Positions 8,707-19,285 of a stretch of DNA of 64,000 bases are shown in pieces (position 1 is the stretch's first letter; every line of letters begins with the position of its first letter). Both the position numbers and the translations under genes were made by a program. Under the pieces are notes generated by a model that was not told where the DNA came from, did not search any database, and worked only from the letters and a program-made list of their open reading frames with translations. Source of the stretch: Pseudomonas sp. ATCC PTA-122608 (GTDB lineage: Bacteria > Pseudomonadota > Gammaproteobacteria > Pseudomonadales > Pseudomonadaceae); contig NZ_LPNO01000003.1 in the NCBI RefSeq assembly GCF_001952855.1, positions 109,503 to 173,502 on the forward strand, read 5' to 3'.

Positions 8707-11700
8707 CTACAACCATGCCTCGCAGAGCGTTTCTGCCTGATTGAGCACCAACTGCGCCGCTTCCTCTGCTTGATCCGGCGGATACTTGTACTTGCGCAGA
8801 ATCCGCCGTACCAGGATACGCAATTTGGCCTTCACGCTTTCACGACTGCTCCAATCAACACTGACGTTGGCCCGCAAGCTGGCGGTCAGCTCGTGGGCAA
8901 TTTTTGCCAGGATCTCGTCGCCCAACTCGCGCACCGAGGACTCGTTATTGGCCAATGCATCGTAAAACGCCAGCTCGTCATCATTGAGTCCCAGCTCATC
9001 ACCGCGCTTGCTAGCGGCAGCGAATTTCTTGGCCATTTCGATCAGTTCTTCAATGACCTGAGCGGTTTCGATAGAGCGGTTTTGGTAGCGTTTGATCACA
9101 TTGGCCAGTAACTCGGAAAACTTCTTCTCCTGGGCGAGGTTAGTGCTGTAACGGCTCTTGATTTCGCCTTCGAGCAAACGCTCCAACAGTTCTACCGCCA
9201 GGTTTTTCTCTGGAAGATTGCGCACTTCGGCGAGAAACGCGTCGTCGAGCAAGCCAATATTGGGTTTGTCCAGGCCCACCGCCTCGAAGATGTCCACCAC
9301 GTCGCCAGAAACCACGGCATTGCCAATGATCTGACGAATGGCCAATTCTCGCTCTTCATCAGTCTTTTTCTGCTGACTGACTTCACGCTTGATCAAGATC
9401 ACTTTGATCGCCTGGAAGAACGCAACTTCCTCGCGCACTGCCTTGGCTTCATCCAAGGTGCAACAAAGGGTAAAGGCCTTGCCCATGGCCAGCGCGCTGT
9501 CAGCAAAGCGCTTCTTGCCGTCTTCCAGGCCCAGCACATGGTTGGCTGCCCCGGCGAGCAGCTTGTGGCCGCCGGCTAGGAAGTCACTGTAATCAAAGCC
9601 ATGCAACAGGCTTCGCAGGATATCGAGCTTCTCCTCCAGCACTGAATAGGCTTCATGAGCATCCACTGTCGGCCGCCCTTTGCCCTTACTTCCGGTGTAC
9701 TCCTTAAGCGCTGCTTTCAGCTCATTGGCGATACCGATGTAATCCACCACCAGGCCGCCTTGCTTGTCCTTGAAGACACGGTTAACCCGGGCAATGGCCT
9801 GCATCAGGTTATGGCCCTTCATTGGCTTATCCACGTATAGGGTGTGGACGCAGGGTGCATCAAAGCCAGTCAGCCACATATCACGGACGATGACCAACTT
9901 GAGAGGATCAAGCGGATCCTTAAAGCGTTTTTCCAGACGCTTTTTTTGCTGTCCAGAGTAAATGTGCGGCCGCAACAAGGCCTTGTCCGAGGCACTACCC
10001 GTCATGACGATCTTGATCGCGCCTTTTTCGGGATCTTCGTCGTGCCATTCTGGACGCAAGGCGATGATCTCGTTGTACAGGTGCACGCAGATCTCGCGGC
10101 TCATGGCCACCAACATGGCTTTGCCGGGCATCTGCCCCACGCTTACCAGGCCCTGATTACGCTCCTCAAAATGCGCGACAAGATCTGCCGCAACGCTGTG
10201 GATCCGAGGTTCGGCCCCGACCACCTTTTCCAGTGCGGCCCAACGGCTTTTCAGGCGAGACTGCTGGTCGTCCTCTTCATCTTCAGCAAGCTCATCGACC
10301 TGATCATCGATGGCAGGCAGCTCACTGTCTTTCAACGACAATTTGGCCAAACGCGATTCGTAGTAGATGGCGACAGTTGCGCCATCCTCAGTGGCCTGTT
10401 GCATGTCGTAGACGTGAATATATTCACCGAAGACCGAACGTGTATCACGGTCTTCGCTGGATACCGGCGTACCGGTAAAGGCCACGAAGGTGGCATTTGG
10501 CAGCGCATCGCGCAGGTGCTGGGCATAGCCCACCTGGTAACGGGTCTGGCTCTCGGTGGTCTGCGAACCCTCCGACGTTTTCATTTCGGCGCCAAACCCA
10601 TACTGGGTACGGTGCGCTTCGTCGGCGATGACCACGATGTTCGAGCGGTCAGACAGCACTGGAAAAGTGTCTTCATCCACTCCAGGCATGAACTTTTGGA
10701 TAGTGGCGAACACAATGCCGCCACTTGGGCGGTTGGCCAGCTTGGTGCGCAAATCACCGCGTGACGCCACTTGAACTGGCTGTTCGCGCAGAAGATCCTG
10801 GGACAGCGAGAACACACCGAACAACTGGCCATCCAAGTCGTTGCGATCGGTGATAACCACGATGGTTGGGTTCTCCATCGCCGTTTCCTGCATCACCCGG
10901 GCGGCGAAACAGGTCATGGTGATGCTCTTACCCGAGCCTTGGGTGTGCCAGACTACCCCGCCCTTCTGGGTGCCGCCGGGACGCGAGGCGATGACCACCT
11001 GCTGAATGGCGGCTCGCACGGCGTGGAATTGGTGATAGCCGGCAATCTTCTTTACAAGCCGACCGTCATCTTCAAACAACACGAAGTAGCGCAGGTAGTC
11101 GAGCAACATCTCCGGGGCCAATGCTCCACGCACCAGGGTTTCAAGCTCGTTGAACTGCCCCAACGGATCGAGAGTCTCTCCGTCGATGGTTCGCCAGTTC
11201 ATGAAGCGCTCAGCATCTGCCGACAAGGAGCCCATACGGGCTTCGCTTCCGTCGGTAATCACCAGAATTTCGTTGTACTGGAACAGATCCGGGATTTGTT
11301 CCTTGTAGGTCTGAATCTGATCGAAGGCTTTGCCTAGGTCGGCCTTCACATCCGCTGGGTTTTTCAACTCCAGCAACACCAATGGCAGGCCATTGACGAA
11401 CAGGATGATGTCCGGGCGCCGGGTATGTTTCGGCCCTAGGATGCTGAACTGATTGATGGCCAGCCAGTCGTTAGCCTTAACGTCGGCCCAGTCGATCAGG
11501 CGGACGAAGTCGCCACGAGTCTCGCCGTCTTTTTGGTACTGCACCGGTACACCGCTGACCAACATACGATGGAACAAACGGTTGGCAGACAGTTGTACAG
11601 GCAAACCAAGCTCAAGCACTTGCTTGAGGGCATCTTCACGCGCGGCCAGTGGCACCTTGGGATTGAGCTTGGCCATGGCGCTGCGCAGACGCTCGGTCAG

Positions 11701-11829
11701 GACCACCTGACGGTAGTTGCCACGCTCTGGGCTCTCGCCATCATGGGCGATAGTCGGCCCGTATAGGTAGGTGTAGCCCACCTCTGCCAGCCAGCCTAGT
11801 GTTTCCTGTTCCAATTGGTCTTCGGTCAT
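8707..11829 (-). CDS. hsdR: Type I restriction enzyme, R (endonuclease/translocase) subunit
   Basis: HsdR of 1040 residues, the motor and nuclease of a type I restriction complex that translocates DNA towards the bound enzyme and cuts at a distance. The nuclease site is visible at about residues 138-160: Asp in [10 protein letters not shown], then [11 protein letters not shown] with the Glu-x-Lys pair. The helicase part has [15 protein letters not shown] (about 296), [10 protein letters not shown] (about 405), VAFTGTP, and [10 protein letters not shown] in the second RecA lobe. The ATG at 11829 directly abuts the stop codon of the preceding broken DUF1016 frame. It is the last gene of the hsdM-hsdS-x-hsdR operon and looks intact. 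Confidence 0.95.
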   Translation of the reverse strand: MTEDQLEQETLGWLAEVGYTYLYGPTIAHDGESPERGNYRQVVLTERLRSAMAKLNPKVPLAAREDALKQVLELGLPVQLSANRLFHRMLVSGVPVQYQKDGETRGDFVRLIDWADVKANDWLAINQFSILGPKHTRRPDIILFVNGLPLVLLELKNPADVKADLGKAFDQIQTYKEQIPDLFQYNEILVITDGSEARMGSLSADAERFMNWRTIDGETLDPLGQFNELETLVRGALAPEMLLDYLRYFVLFEDDGRLVKKIAGYHQFHAVRAAIQQVVIASRPGGTQKGGVVWHTQGSGKSITMTCFAARVMQETAMENPTIVVITDRNDLDGQLFGVFSLSQDLLREQPVQVASRGDLRTKLANRPSGGIVFATIQKFMPGVDEDTFPVLSDRSNIVVIADEAHRTQYGFGAEMKTSEGSQTTESQTRYQVGYAQHLRDALPNATFVAFTGTPVSSEDRDTRSVFGEYIHVYDMQQATEDGATVAIYYESRLAKLSLKDSELPAIDDQVDELAEDEEDDQQSRLKSRWAALEKVVGAEPRIHSVAADLVAHFEERNQGLVSVGQMPGKAMLVAMSREICVHLYNEIIALRPEWHDEDPEKGAIKIVMTGSASDKALLRPHIYSGQQKKRLEKRFKDPLDPLKLVIVRDMWLTGFDAPCVHTLYVDKPMKGHNLMQAIARVNRVFKDKQGGLVVDYIGIANELKAALKEYTGSKGKGRPTVDAHEAYSVLEEKLDILRSLLHGFDYSDFLAGGHKLLAGAANHVLGLEDGKKRFADSALAMGKAFTLCCTLDEAKAVREEVAFFQAIKVILIKREVSQQKKTDEERELAIRQIIGNAVVSGDVVDIFEAVGLDKPNIGLLDDAFLAEVRNLPEKNLAVELLERLLEGEIKSRYSTNLAQEKKFSELLANVIKRYQNRSIETAQVIEELIEMAKKFAAASKRGDELGLNDDELAFYDALANNESSVRELGDEILAKIAHELTASLRANVSVDWSSRESVKAKLRILVRRILRKYKYPPDQAEEAAQLVLNQAETLCEAWL

Positions 11830-12002
11830 TTAGAGCTCACTTCCTGTGTCCAGTTCATCTACCAGCTCGGCCTCGATTTCGGCAATGCTTGGCAGGTTGC
11901 GCCCTAGTATTAGGGCAGGTCGCGCAGGGGTTTATATTCAGCGACACCAATAGGCTTATCGTCGTCAGCCTTGATCAGCGCGTCCACGGCTGTCAGGTAT
12001 CC
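11830..12002 (-). pseudogene. Remnant of DUF1016 (YhcG-family PD-(D/E)xK nuclease) C-terminus
   Basis: On the minus strand the peptide YLTAVDALIKADDDKPIGV can be read, continuing as AEYKPLRDLP. After a stop and a frame change, LPSIAEIEAELVDEL follows, ending in TAA directly before the hsdR ATG. Both pieces match what I know of the C-terminal end of DUF1016 proteins: the FYL-AVDDLL helix, the PIGV-EY strand and the terminal LP-IEE-EAEL tail. The stretch that should lie between the helix and PIGV is deleted, and the nuclease core is absent. Intact DUF1016 genes are common inside type I restriction operons at this position, so this is a decayed operon member. Confidence 0.7.
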
Positions 12003-12499
12003 GCAAAGAGCTGAAGCATGATCTCTTCCCGCCATTTCTCTAAGAAAACCAATGCCTTTTGCCGGGTGAAATCCATCGGCGCCCGGCGTGATGGACCGTC
12101 GCCGAGACAGTCCCACAACCGGACAGCGGAATTGAACAACTGATCAGCCCTCAGTCCATCGTTTTCCGTTACTCCCAGTAGTACAGGAGCGACATAGCTC
12201 CAAGCCGTCCGCACAAGCTCTCTTCTGTGAGGCTCCTCCCCAAGAAACTCCCCAAAAAGCCACCAGGGTGCTTGCAAAAACAGCTGGTCCTCCAACTCTT
12301 GGATCAAATAGGTGCTGTCGACTGCACCACGCAGAGGATCGTACTCATCAGCAAACCACGGTAAATAACGTTGACGACTTAGGCTGAATAGGCATGTCTG
12401 ACGCTCATCTTGTAACATGCTCCGATAAAGGTTGAGCAAGCGGTCTTCATCCGGTGATAGCCATCCAGACAGATCGGCCTTACAAAAATTTTTCTCCAT
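11993..12499 (-). CDS. Hypothetical protein inside the hsd operon
   Basis: 168 residues from the ATG at 12499 (a TTG one codon upstream is the alternative). GGTGAG about seven bases before the start serves as ribosome-binding site. The sequence is soluble and acidic, rich in Trp and Leu (QAPWWLFGEFLGEEP, SYVAPVLLG), with no motif I recognise. Its stop overlaps the beginning of the DUF1016 remnant. It lies between hsdS and hsdR, so it may be an accessory or anti-restriction-type regulator gene, or an insertion that displaced most of DUF1016. Function unknown. Confidence 0.65.
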   Translation of the reverse strand: MEKNFCKADLSGWLSPDEDRLLNLYRSMLQDERQTCLFSLSRQRYLPWFADEYDPLRGAVDSTYLIQELEDQLFLQAPWWLFGEFLGEEPHRRELVRTAWSYVAPVLLGVTENDGLRADQLFNSAVRLWDCLGDGPSRRAPMDFTRQKALVFLEKWREEIMLQLFADT

Positions 12500-12572
12500 C
12501 AAATTCTCACCTCAACGGCCATTCTCGACCACTTCGGTGGTAGTGGGGCATGAATTCGGTGATCAGCAGACG

Positions 12573-13883
12573 TCATAGATTGGCAGCCTTGGCCAATGCT
12601 TTGGCTTCTGGCAAGCGCAACTTGCCGGAGATCAGACGCGGCAGCAGGGTATCGCGTAATTTGGTTAGGGTTTGGGCTTGGCGTTCGTTTTCGATCAGGC
12701 GCTCGAAGAGAGGATCTGCAACGTTCGCGAAAGCGACCAATACCTTAGCTGATGGCACCAATGCCGGAATTGGACGGAACGCCTTTTTGCTAATCTCCAT
12801 AAAAGTCGAGCCATTGGCGCGTGCTTTGATGCCTTCCATGTTCTGCCGGCACCAGAACAACATGTACAGTGGTGACAACTCGCCACCGGACGGAATGGCA
12901 ATGTACCCCTGGTTCACCGCGATAGGCATTTGTGCTATTGCCAAATAGCCAATTGGTGCACGAGAAGACAGCAATAAAGTACCCGCAGGCAGTAACCCCG
13001 AACTCACTTTCGCCAGCCCTAATGTCGAGAGCTTACGTTCCGTACTTAGCAATACTGGAGATTGCAGTCCTGACAAATCTTTTGGTGTTGTCCAGGCGTA
13101 CTCAGCCGGCTCCCAAAATCTTGAATCTTTGGTATTAGGTGTACCACCGCCAATGCAATCGACAGCATCACCAATCGGCTTAACAACCCACCCTCTTGGA
13201 ATCAACCCCAGCTCGGACTGTTCAAAGCTATCAGGAAACATCGCGGCGATGTCGGCGTCCATGCCCTCAGGGTCAAGCCCTTCTGCCTTAGCGTGCACTG
13301 GGTCGAAATCGACAAACCAGGATTTGAACAGCGCTAGTGCGATAGCTTCCAGAGTAGTGTTCGTTTCGCGTAGCAGAGTGATACGGTCGTCAAGGGCTTT
13401 GAGTGTTTGAGCCGTTGTTCTCTGCTGATTTATTGGCGGCAGAGAAAGCGGCACCTTTCGCAACTCACTTTGCTTGATGCCAAGCACAGTTGTGCCTGTA
13501 GAACGGGACTTTAATTGTTCTAACATTTCCTCTGTTTGTAGCAGATACAGAAGATATGAATTATCAAGAATCCCCTCTTTACCCCGTAAAGTAACTACTC
13601 GCTGAGCTAAAGCAATTTTTTCTGGGCCAAGCTGAGCGACTTCTCCTAGCGGAGCTTCAACCGTAAGTACAACATCGCCCTCTTTAGGTATCCCACGCCG
13701 CATCCAGGAATCGTAGTTATCCACGGCGATGAATTCGGTAGGTTTTTCGATACGCCCACCCTTGATGATCTTGGCGGTAATCAGCGGGATTCCTTCACTT
13801 GTCTTCTCAGGAGTTTTTCCTCGGTAGTCGATGAGAGCCTCAAGAAAGTTTTCCAAAGGTGCAAAAGTCCACTCAGAACTCAT
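12573..13883 (-). CDS. hsdS: Type I restriction enzyme, S (specificity) subunit
   Basis: A 436-residue HsdS with the standard two target-recognition domains, each followed by a helical spacer. The first half ends with the conserved block SLPPINQQRTTAQTLKALDD, then the linker ALFKSWFVDFDPV. The second half starts after GLIPRGW (about 230) and ends with the coiled region LIENERQAQTLTKLRDTLLP and LISGKLRLPEA. Each domain reads one half of a bipartite DNA site; the site itself cannot be predicted here. The start overlaps the end of hsdM by 11 bases, showing coupled translation. Confidence 0.94.
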   Translation of the reverse strand: MSSEWTFAPLENFLEALIDYRGKTPEKTSEGIPLITAKIIKGGRIEKPTEFIAVDNYDSWMRRGIPKEGDVVLTVEAPLGEVAQLGPEKIALAQRVVTLRGKEGILDNSYLLYLLQTEEMLEQLKSRSTGTTVLGIKQSELRKVPLSLPPINQQRTTAQTLKALDDRITLLRETNTTLEAIALALFKSWFVDFDPVHAKAEGLDPEGMDADIAAMFPDSFEQSELGLIPRGWVVKPIGDAVDCIGGGTPNTKDSRFWEPAEYAWTTPKDLSGLQSPVLLSTERKLSTLGLAKVSSGLLPAGTLLLSSRAPIGYLAIAQMPIAVNQGYIAIPSGGELSPLYMLFWCRQNMEGIKARANGSTFMEISKKAFRPIPALVPSAKVLVAFANVADPLFERLIENERQAQTLTKLRDTLLPRLISGKLRLPEAKALAKAANL

Positions 13884-15606
13884 AGCCCAGCCCTCCGAGC
13901 TTCTGACGGATCAGTTGGTCCAATTCTGAGCCTTTGGCCAACTGCTCGCCTAATAGTCCTGTGAGGCACTGCATCTTGTTAGCAAAGGCTTCGTCGTCGT
14001 CCTCCACCTCTTCGGTGCCGACATATCGGCCTGGGGTCAGCACATGGCCATGCTCGGCAATTTCAGCTAGGGGCACGCTGCGGCAGAAGCCGGCCAAGTC
14101 GGCATATTCGCCAACTTCACCGCCGACATCCATCGGCACTCCACGCCAATTGGCGACGGTCTGGGCGATGCGCTCAATGTCGGCATCGGTCAACTCGATC
14201 TGCACCCGGCTGACGTTAGTACCGAGTTTGCGTGCGTCGATAAACAGCACTTCGCCGGGACGGGCAATTTTCTGCTTGGCAAGGAACCACAGACAGGCTG
14301 GAATCTGGGTGTTGAAGAATAGTTGGCCGGGCAACGCGACCATCACTTCCACCACATCGGCCTCAACCATGGCCTTACGAATCTCACCTTCAGTGTTCTG
14401 ATTGGAGCTCATAGAACCATTGGCCAACACGATACCAGCACGGCCGCTGGACTTAAGGTGGAACAGCATATGTTGCAGCCAGGCGTAGTTGGCATTGCCT
14501 TGCGGCGGCGTGCCATAAACCCACCGCGGGTCGCCTTCCAGGCTACCGTGCCACCAGTCGCTGATGTTGAACGGCGGGTTGGCCAGGACGAAGTCGGCGC
14601 GCAGATCGCTGTGTTGGTTGCGGATGAAGGTATCGGCCGGCTCACGACCTAGGTTGAAGTCGATGCCGCGAATGGCCAGGTTCATCGCCGCCAAACGCCA
14701 GGTAGTCGGATTGGACTCCTGGCCATAGATAGAAACGTCACCGAGCTTGCCGCCGTGGGCTTCGATGAACTTTTCCGACTGTACGAACATGCCGCCCGAG
14801 CCGCAGCAAGGGTCGTACACCTTGCCATGGTGCGGGTTCAGTACCGCCACCAGGGTTTTGACGATGCTGGCTGGGGTATAGAACTGCCCGCCGCGTTTAC
14901 CTTCCGCGCTGGCGAATTGGCCAAGGAAATATTCATAGACCTGGCCCAGGAGGTCGCGGGCTTTGTTGGCGTCGCTGCTAAAACCAATGATGGAAATCAT
15001 ATCGACCAGTTCGCCGAGCTTGCCATCCGGCAACTGGGCGCGGGCATAGCGCTTGTCGAGAATGTTTTTTAACTGTGGGTTTTCTGCTTCGATATCGGCC
15101 AGGGCTTCATCAATGCGCTTGCCGATATCGACTTGCTTGGCGTTAGCACGGATAGATTCCCAACGCGCCCCTTCCGGTACCCAGAACACATTCACTTCTT
15201 TGTAGTAGTCGCGCTCTTCGAGCTCTGCGGCTAGATAAGTCGGATCTTCACTGCCCAGGTAGTAGTCATCGCTGGCATCGGCAAAACGACGCTCAAGTTC
15301 GGCGCGACGGCCGGCAAAGCTATCGGAGATGTACTTGAGGAAGATAAGACCGAGGACGATGTGCTTGTACTCGGCTGGATCCATGTTGGCCCGCATCTTA
15401 TCGGCAGTGGCCCACAAGGTCTTTTCCAAGTCTTGCAAGGTGCTACTGGTGGCACTCACCGCTGCTTTGCGGCCTGACTTCTTTTTCAGCGGCTCTGATT
15501 CTAGTTCGGTACCGTTTTCGCTTGGCGAAAAACGCGCCCTGGCCTGATTAAGTGCCTGCTCGGCGAGGCTGTTGGTGGCCTGCTCGGCCCCCTTTTGATC
15601 CGTCAT
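13873..15606 (-). CDS. hsdM: Type I restriction enzyme, M (adenine methyltransferase) subunit
   Basis: N6-adenine DNA methyltransferase of 577 residues that protects host sites and forms the core M2S complex. The SAM-binding motif YDPCCGSGGMF is at about 264-274 and the catalytic NPPF at 343-346 (FVLANPPFNISDWW). HsdM N-terminal helices precede them (LWATADKMRANMDPAEYKH). The frame is open upstream to 15732, but the ATG at 15606 starts a normal HsdM and the upstream residues look non-coding. It is the first gene of the operon. Confidence 0.95.
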   Translation of the reverse strand: MTDQKGAEQATNSLAEQALNQARARFSPSENGTELESEPLKKKSGRKAAVSATSSTLQDLEKTLWATADKMRANMDPAEYKHIVLGLIFLKYISDSFAGRRAELERRFADASDDYYLGSEDPTYLAAELEERDYYKEVNVFWVPEGARWESIRANAKQVDIGKRIDEALADIEAENPQLKNILDKRYARAQLPDGKLGELVDMISIIGFSSDANKARDLLGQVYEYFLGQFASAEGKRGGQFYTPASIVKTLVAVLNPHHGKVYDPCCGSGGMFVQSEKFIEAHGGKLGDVSIYGQESNPTTWRLAAMNLAIRGIDFNLGREPADTFIRNQHSDLRADFVLANPPFNISDWWHGSLEGDPRWVYGTPPQGNANYAWLQHMLFHLKSSGRAGIVLANGSMSSNQNTEGEIRKAMVEADVVEVMVALPGQLFFNTQIPACLWFLAKQKIARPGEVLFIDARKLGTNVSRVQIELTDADIERIAQTVANWRGVPMDVGGEVGEYADLAGFCRSVPLAEIAEHGHVLTPGRYVGTEEVEDDDEAFANKMQCLTGLLGEQLAKGSELDQLIRQKLGGLGYEF

Positions 15607-16036
15607 GGAGAATTCCCTAAATTCGGCACAGATAAATGCGCGGTAAAAAATGAAAACCCGGCCATAGAGGCCCGGGAGAGGATTGGCAGCATCATAACTG
15701 GTGGATGGTTTTTCGTCTGACTCCCTCAGCACTCATCGACGCAATGACTGCTTCGGCTTATGCAACTCATGATGCCTATTTCCGCGCACAGTAAGCCGTT
15801 CAACTGTCAACACCAACACTGGACGTACGCACAGGTAAATAATCCACTCAGATCTTGCTGACGCTACTGCGCTAGGCAAGCGTTAGCACACTGAAACAAC
15901 TGTTTCCTTAGCGGATTCCAGTGAACCACCTGCCCCCATAATTGACACATTGTCGAGCTCTCACCCTGCTAATCACAACTCTGTTTTTGTTGTATCAACA
16001 TTAACCTTCAGTATCTTAAATCGACTGATTCGACCT
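15607..16036. other. Spacer between zorD and hsdM
   Basis: 430 bases that must contain the hsdM promoter (minus strand) and the 3' end of the Zorya transcript. It includes one 95-base copy of a direct repeat (separate entry). The stretch around 15960-16020 is AT-rich. No coding ORF is apparent, except that the repeat itself can be read as a peptide fragment on the minus strand. Confidence 0.5.
15777..15871 (+). repeat. Imperfect direct repeat, left copy, flanking Zorya-Nudix block
   Basis: Aligns without gaps over 95 bases with 25184-25278; I count 69 identities. The best-conserved parts are TTTCCGCGCACA at the left, CTGGACGT.CGCACAGGTAAA in the middle, and CTGACG...CTGCG at the right. On the minus strand both copies can be read in one shared frame with a related peptide (IYLCVRP here, VYLCARP in the other copy, both reaching VRGN), so they may be decayed ends of one mobile or repeated gene. 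Confidence 0.7.
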
Positions 16037-19000
16037 TCATCGCGCGCCCAGTAATCCCTCAAAATCCGAAGCCTGAATTTCCGACGCCCCACTCAACATA
16101 TCTCGCGCCAACGCCCGTCGTTTACTTAGCAACTCATCCAACGTTGCCTCAAACGTCGGCATCGCCGCATCCCGAACCGTTGGGTAGTACACGTACACAT
16201 CCTTTACCTGCCCAATCCGATAGGCCCGGTCCGTCGCTTGATCTTCCTTGGCTGGGTTCCAGCAACGAGTGAAGTGAATAACGTGGTTGGCTGCCTGCAC
16301 ATTCACCCCAAACCCGACTGCGATAGTGGACAGGATGATTACTGCGAAGCCAGGCTGCTCTTGGAATTGGTCGATCAACTTCTGTCGACTATTGGCGCTC
16401 TGACTGCTGGTACTGGTATCGCCGTTAATGACGGTAGCCCGAAACCCGAAATGCTCTTGGATCGAGTGCTGCAATTCCCGTTGGATATCACGCAGCTCGG
16501 TAAAGACGATGACCTTGTCGCCGTTCCCAGCTTTATTGATCGACTCAAGCGTATGCATCAACCACTGCAGTTTTGGCGAATTGTCGCGCAGTCGCTTGTC
16601 GGGCTGGACGCTATACGGGTGGGCGCAAATGAGCTTGAGCTTGTGCAGCAACCCAAGCATGCCGGAGGTCTTTTGATCGAGCTGTTCTTCGATCTGCTGC
16701 TTCTGGCTGTACGCGGCTATTTCGGACAGGTACAGATTGCGCTGCAAGGCATGCATGCTCAGTGAACGGCATTCCGTGTCTTCAATTTTGGCAGGCAGGT
16801 CTTTGGCAATGTCCTGCTTGGTTCGGCGCAACGTCTGCGGATCGATAAGCCCACGCAGGCGCTCTAGTGCAGCCGTATCGCGCTCCAACGCGGCTTCGAT
16901 TGGGCGCTGATACTCACGACCGAACTGGTTCAATCCCCCCAGAAAACCTGGCTGAATGAAGTCGAAGAGGCACCAGAGATCTATCAGGGTGTTCTCGACG
17001 GGCGTACCGGTGCACGCCACTCGAAATCTTGCAGGAATGGCCTTAATCGCCTGAGTTACCAGTGCCGCGGGATTCTTCAGCTTCTGTGCTTCATCGCACA
17101 CGACGATCGACCACTGCTGGCGCGCCAGGGAAAACTCCTGATCGCGAAGTGTCTCGTAAGTCGTCAGGACGATTCGGGCGCCGCCCATCCAACCTGGGCG
17201 CAGCAAATTCTTGATGCCTTTGGCTTTCAAGTCCGCAGGGATTTCTTCCTTCTTGAACTTAACTGCGCTCAAGGCTGAGCCATACAACTTCAGCACTGGC
17301 AGCGCATCAGCGAAGAAGAACCGATGAAGCTCTCGCTCCCAGTTATCGAGCAACGAAACTGGTGCAACGATCAGTGTCGGTTTGTCCTCTGGGTACTTTT
17401 CCAGGTACCAGACCAGGAAGGTGAGCAACTGGATCGTTTTCCCCAGCCCCATGTCATCAGCGAGCAAGCAGCCAGATACGTCTGAGGGGGACAAACGGAA
17501 CAAGTGCTGCAACCACGCGACGCCTTGAAGTTGGTGCTCACGCAAGACGACTTCAGGCTTGAGCAAGCTGGGCAACTCTGGCGTTGCGTCCAAAGCGCCG
17601 CGAAATGCTGCCTGGCGTATCTGAACGTAGGTCGGCTCGTCGATATTGTGGCCGATTTGCAGTACGGCGCGGCCAACCTTTTCCAGCGGCTGGACCAGGC
17701 AGCTCTCGACAGGGGCGATCTTCTTTGACCAGGCATCAAAAAGTTGCTCGGCAGCGGCAATCGAGAGCGGTGTTTCGGACTCTGGCAAACAGACCGTTTC
17801 ATCACCAGCAGCGCGAGCTTCGTCCAGTCGCTGCTCAAACGCTTCAAATTGAGCTCGGTCGGAAGGATCCCAACGCCCAAGGATTTCTGCGTCAATGCCC
17901 AGTGCCGCCACATCCTTCGGCAACCAGTTCTCGGTCGCCTCTTTGACGAGGAAAGGCGAAGTAATTCTTTCCGCTTCCCCGATGCCAGTCACACGGTCGC
18001 CGTAAAGAGACAGGTCCAGGACTGAGTCGAACTCAATACCGGCCGCTTCGTTTTGCCAACGCTTAAGCAGGTCGCTGATACCTGCCAACTGGCGCAAATC
18101 AAAATCGCTGAGCTCCAGCTCATAGCCCTGCCAGAAACCAGCTGGCATTCCAGCGGCCAACTTCAGTTGCAGTTCATGCACGAACGGCGCGAGCTCATAG
18201 GCCGCTTTGAATTCAACTTCGATGGGCGCTTGCGGCGTTGGCGAGATCGGTTCGAGCGTCAGATTTACCTGCTCGATGCGCTGTCCCGCTTCATCCAGTT
18301 TGGGCTCCAGATGAAAGCGATGAAAGAAAATCCCAGCCTCGGCCAGGTCGTCTTCATAAGTCTCGGCATCCAACACTTGCGCGGCACTTTCGCCGAGTGC
18401 GCTGTAAGGGTTGCGGACGAAAGAAAGAGCATCGTCGCCTGCGACCCGACGCCCGGGCAACGAGCGCACGTAGTCCAATACAGATTTGACTTCGGGATCA
18501 ATCAGGACGTGTGTCAGCGATCCATCATCACCAGTCACCCGATATCGATCCTGAACCTGATTGGCACCGTCGAAACTTTCAAGCCAGTTTGCCGGCTGGC
18601 CTTCGAAGCTTGGTTTCAGCTCGATAACAGGCGTATTACCTACTGTCGATTTTCGCGGGTTGAGTCGCAAGCTTTCAGGTTTGATAACGACGGTCTTATC
18701 CAAGAAGCTATCCATACCGGCACCAGCCTTGCGCGCCAACTTCCTAATGCTAGCCCAGCCAATCTGGTTAGTTACTTCACCCGGCTCATTTTGCTGAGCC
18801 AGATAAAGTTGCCGTACCGCACCGGTCAGTTTCCACGATGACTCAGGCAGAATTTCCATTGTTTCGTGGTACTGGACGATGGCCCCCGTACGCTGCACCT
18901 GCACATTTGCATTGGACTGCGGGTCACGCCATCCACTGACGGAGACTTTGAAGTCGTCGGAGGCAAGACTGCCCTGGCTGCTCAGTTGAGGGATGAGAGT

Positions 19001-19285
19001 TGTCTGTGGCGGTAACCCCAATAGCGGCAGACTTGTTAAGTGCTCTGGCTCATCTAGAAGCCGATAGAGCTCATCCCACGTCAGCAGCCAGCGATCGCTG
19101 AGTTGGGAGACGAACTCCTCTTCTTCCAACTGGTCCAGATAGCTTGCCAGCGGCCAGGACTCCGTATTTTCCGCCAAGCTCAAGGGATAACAAATGCCCT
19201 GCTCCTCAATGGAAAAAACAGGCTCAGTATTTTCTAACGCCGAATTCAGCTGCAGGCCAATGCCTTTTAGGAAACGCTTGAGCAT
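16037..19285 (-). CDS. zorD: ZorD, Snf2-type helicase/nuclease of type I Zorya
   Basis: 1082 residues. ZorD is the DNA-degrading effector of Zorya anti-phage defence. The N-terminal 550 residues are a family-specific region. The C-terminal half is a Snf2 ATPase: DDMGLGKTIQLLTFL (about 610-625), VVCDEAQKLKNP (about 725), CTGTPVENTLIDLW, and in the second lobe STIAVGFGVN and DQATDRAYRIGQ near 1020. The start at 19285 is chosen because its ATG overlaps the zorC stop (TAATG); the frame is open 18 codons further but that part would lie inside zorC. Last gene of zorA-B-C-D. A Snf2 helicase alone could be DISARM or other, but the partners settle it. Confidence 0.93.
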   Translation of the reverse strand: MLKRFLKGIGLQLNSALENTEPVFSIEEQGICYPLSLAENTESWPLASYLDQLEEEEFVSQLSDRWLLTWDELYRLLDEPEHLTSLPLLGLPPQTTLIPQLSSQGSLASDDFKVSVSGWRDPQSNANVQVQRTGAIVQYHETMEILPESSWKLTGAVRQLYLAQQNEPGEVTNQIGWASIRKLARKAGAGMDSFLDKTVVIKPESLRLNPRKSTVGNTPVIELKPSFEGQPANWLESFDGANQVQDRYRVTGDDGSLTHVLIDPEVKSVLDYVRSLPGRRVAGDDALSFVRNPYSALGESAAQVLDAETYEDDLAEAGIFFHRFHLEPKLDEAGQRIEQVNLTLEPISPTPQAPIEVEFKAAYELAPFVHELQLKLAAGMPAGFWQGYELELSDFDLRQLAGISDLLKRWQNEAAGIEFDSVLDLSLYGDRVTGIGEAERITSPFLVKEATENWLPKDVAALGIDAEILGRWDPSDRAQFEAFEQRLDEARAAGDETVCLPESETPLSIAAAEQLFDAWSKKIAPVESCLVQPLEKVGRAVLQIGHNIDEPTYVQIRQAAFRGALDATPELPSLLKPEVVLREHQLQGVAWLQHLFRLSPSDVSGCLLADDMGLGKTIQLLTFLVWYLEKYPEDKPTLIVAPVSLLDNWERELHRFFFADALPVLKLYGSALSAVKFKKEEIPADLKAKGIKNLLRPGWMGGARIVLTTYETLRDQEFSLARQQWSIVVCDEAQKLKNPAALVTQAIKAIPARFRVACTGTPVENTLIDLWCLFDFIQPGFLGGLNQFGREYQRPIEAALERDTAALERLRGLIDPQTLRRTKQDIAKDLPAKIEDTECRSLSMHALQRNLYLSEIAAYSQKQQIEEQLDQKTSGMLGLLHKLKLICAHPYSVQPDKRLRDNSPKLQWLMHTLESINKAGNGDKVIVFTELRDIQRELQHSIQEHFGFRATVINGDTSTSSQSANSRQKLIDQFQEQPGFAVIILSTIAVGFGVNVQAANHVIHFTRCWNPAKEDQATDRAYRIGQVKDVYVYYPTVRDAAMPTFEATLDELLSKRRALARDMLSGASEIQASDFEGLLGAR

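Noticed and set aside
15607..15732. N-terminal extension of hsdM
   Set aside because: The extra 42 residues are unlike HsdM, and the ATG at 15606 begins a normal-length protein.
16037..19285. DISARM or BREX helicase
   Set aside because: No drmB, methylase of the DISARM type, pglZ or brx genes are adjacent; overlap with zorC and zorB identifies the system.
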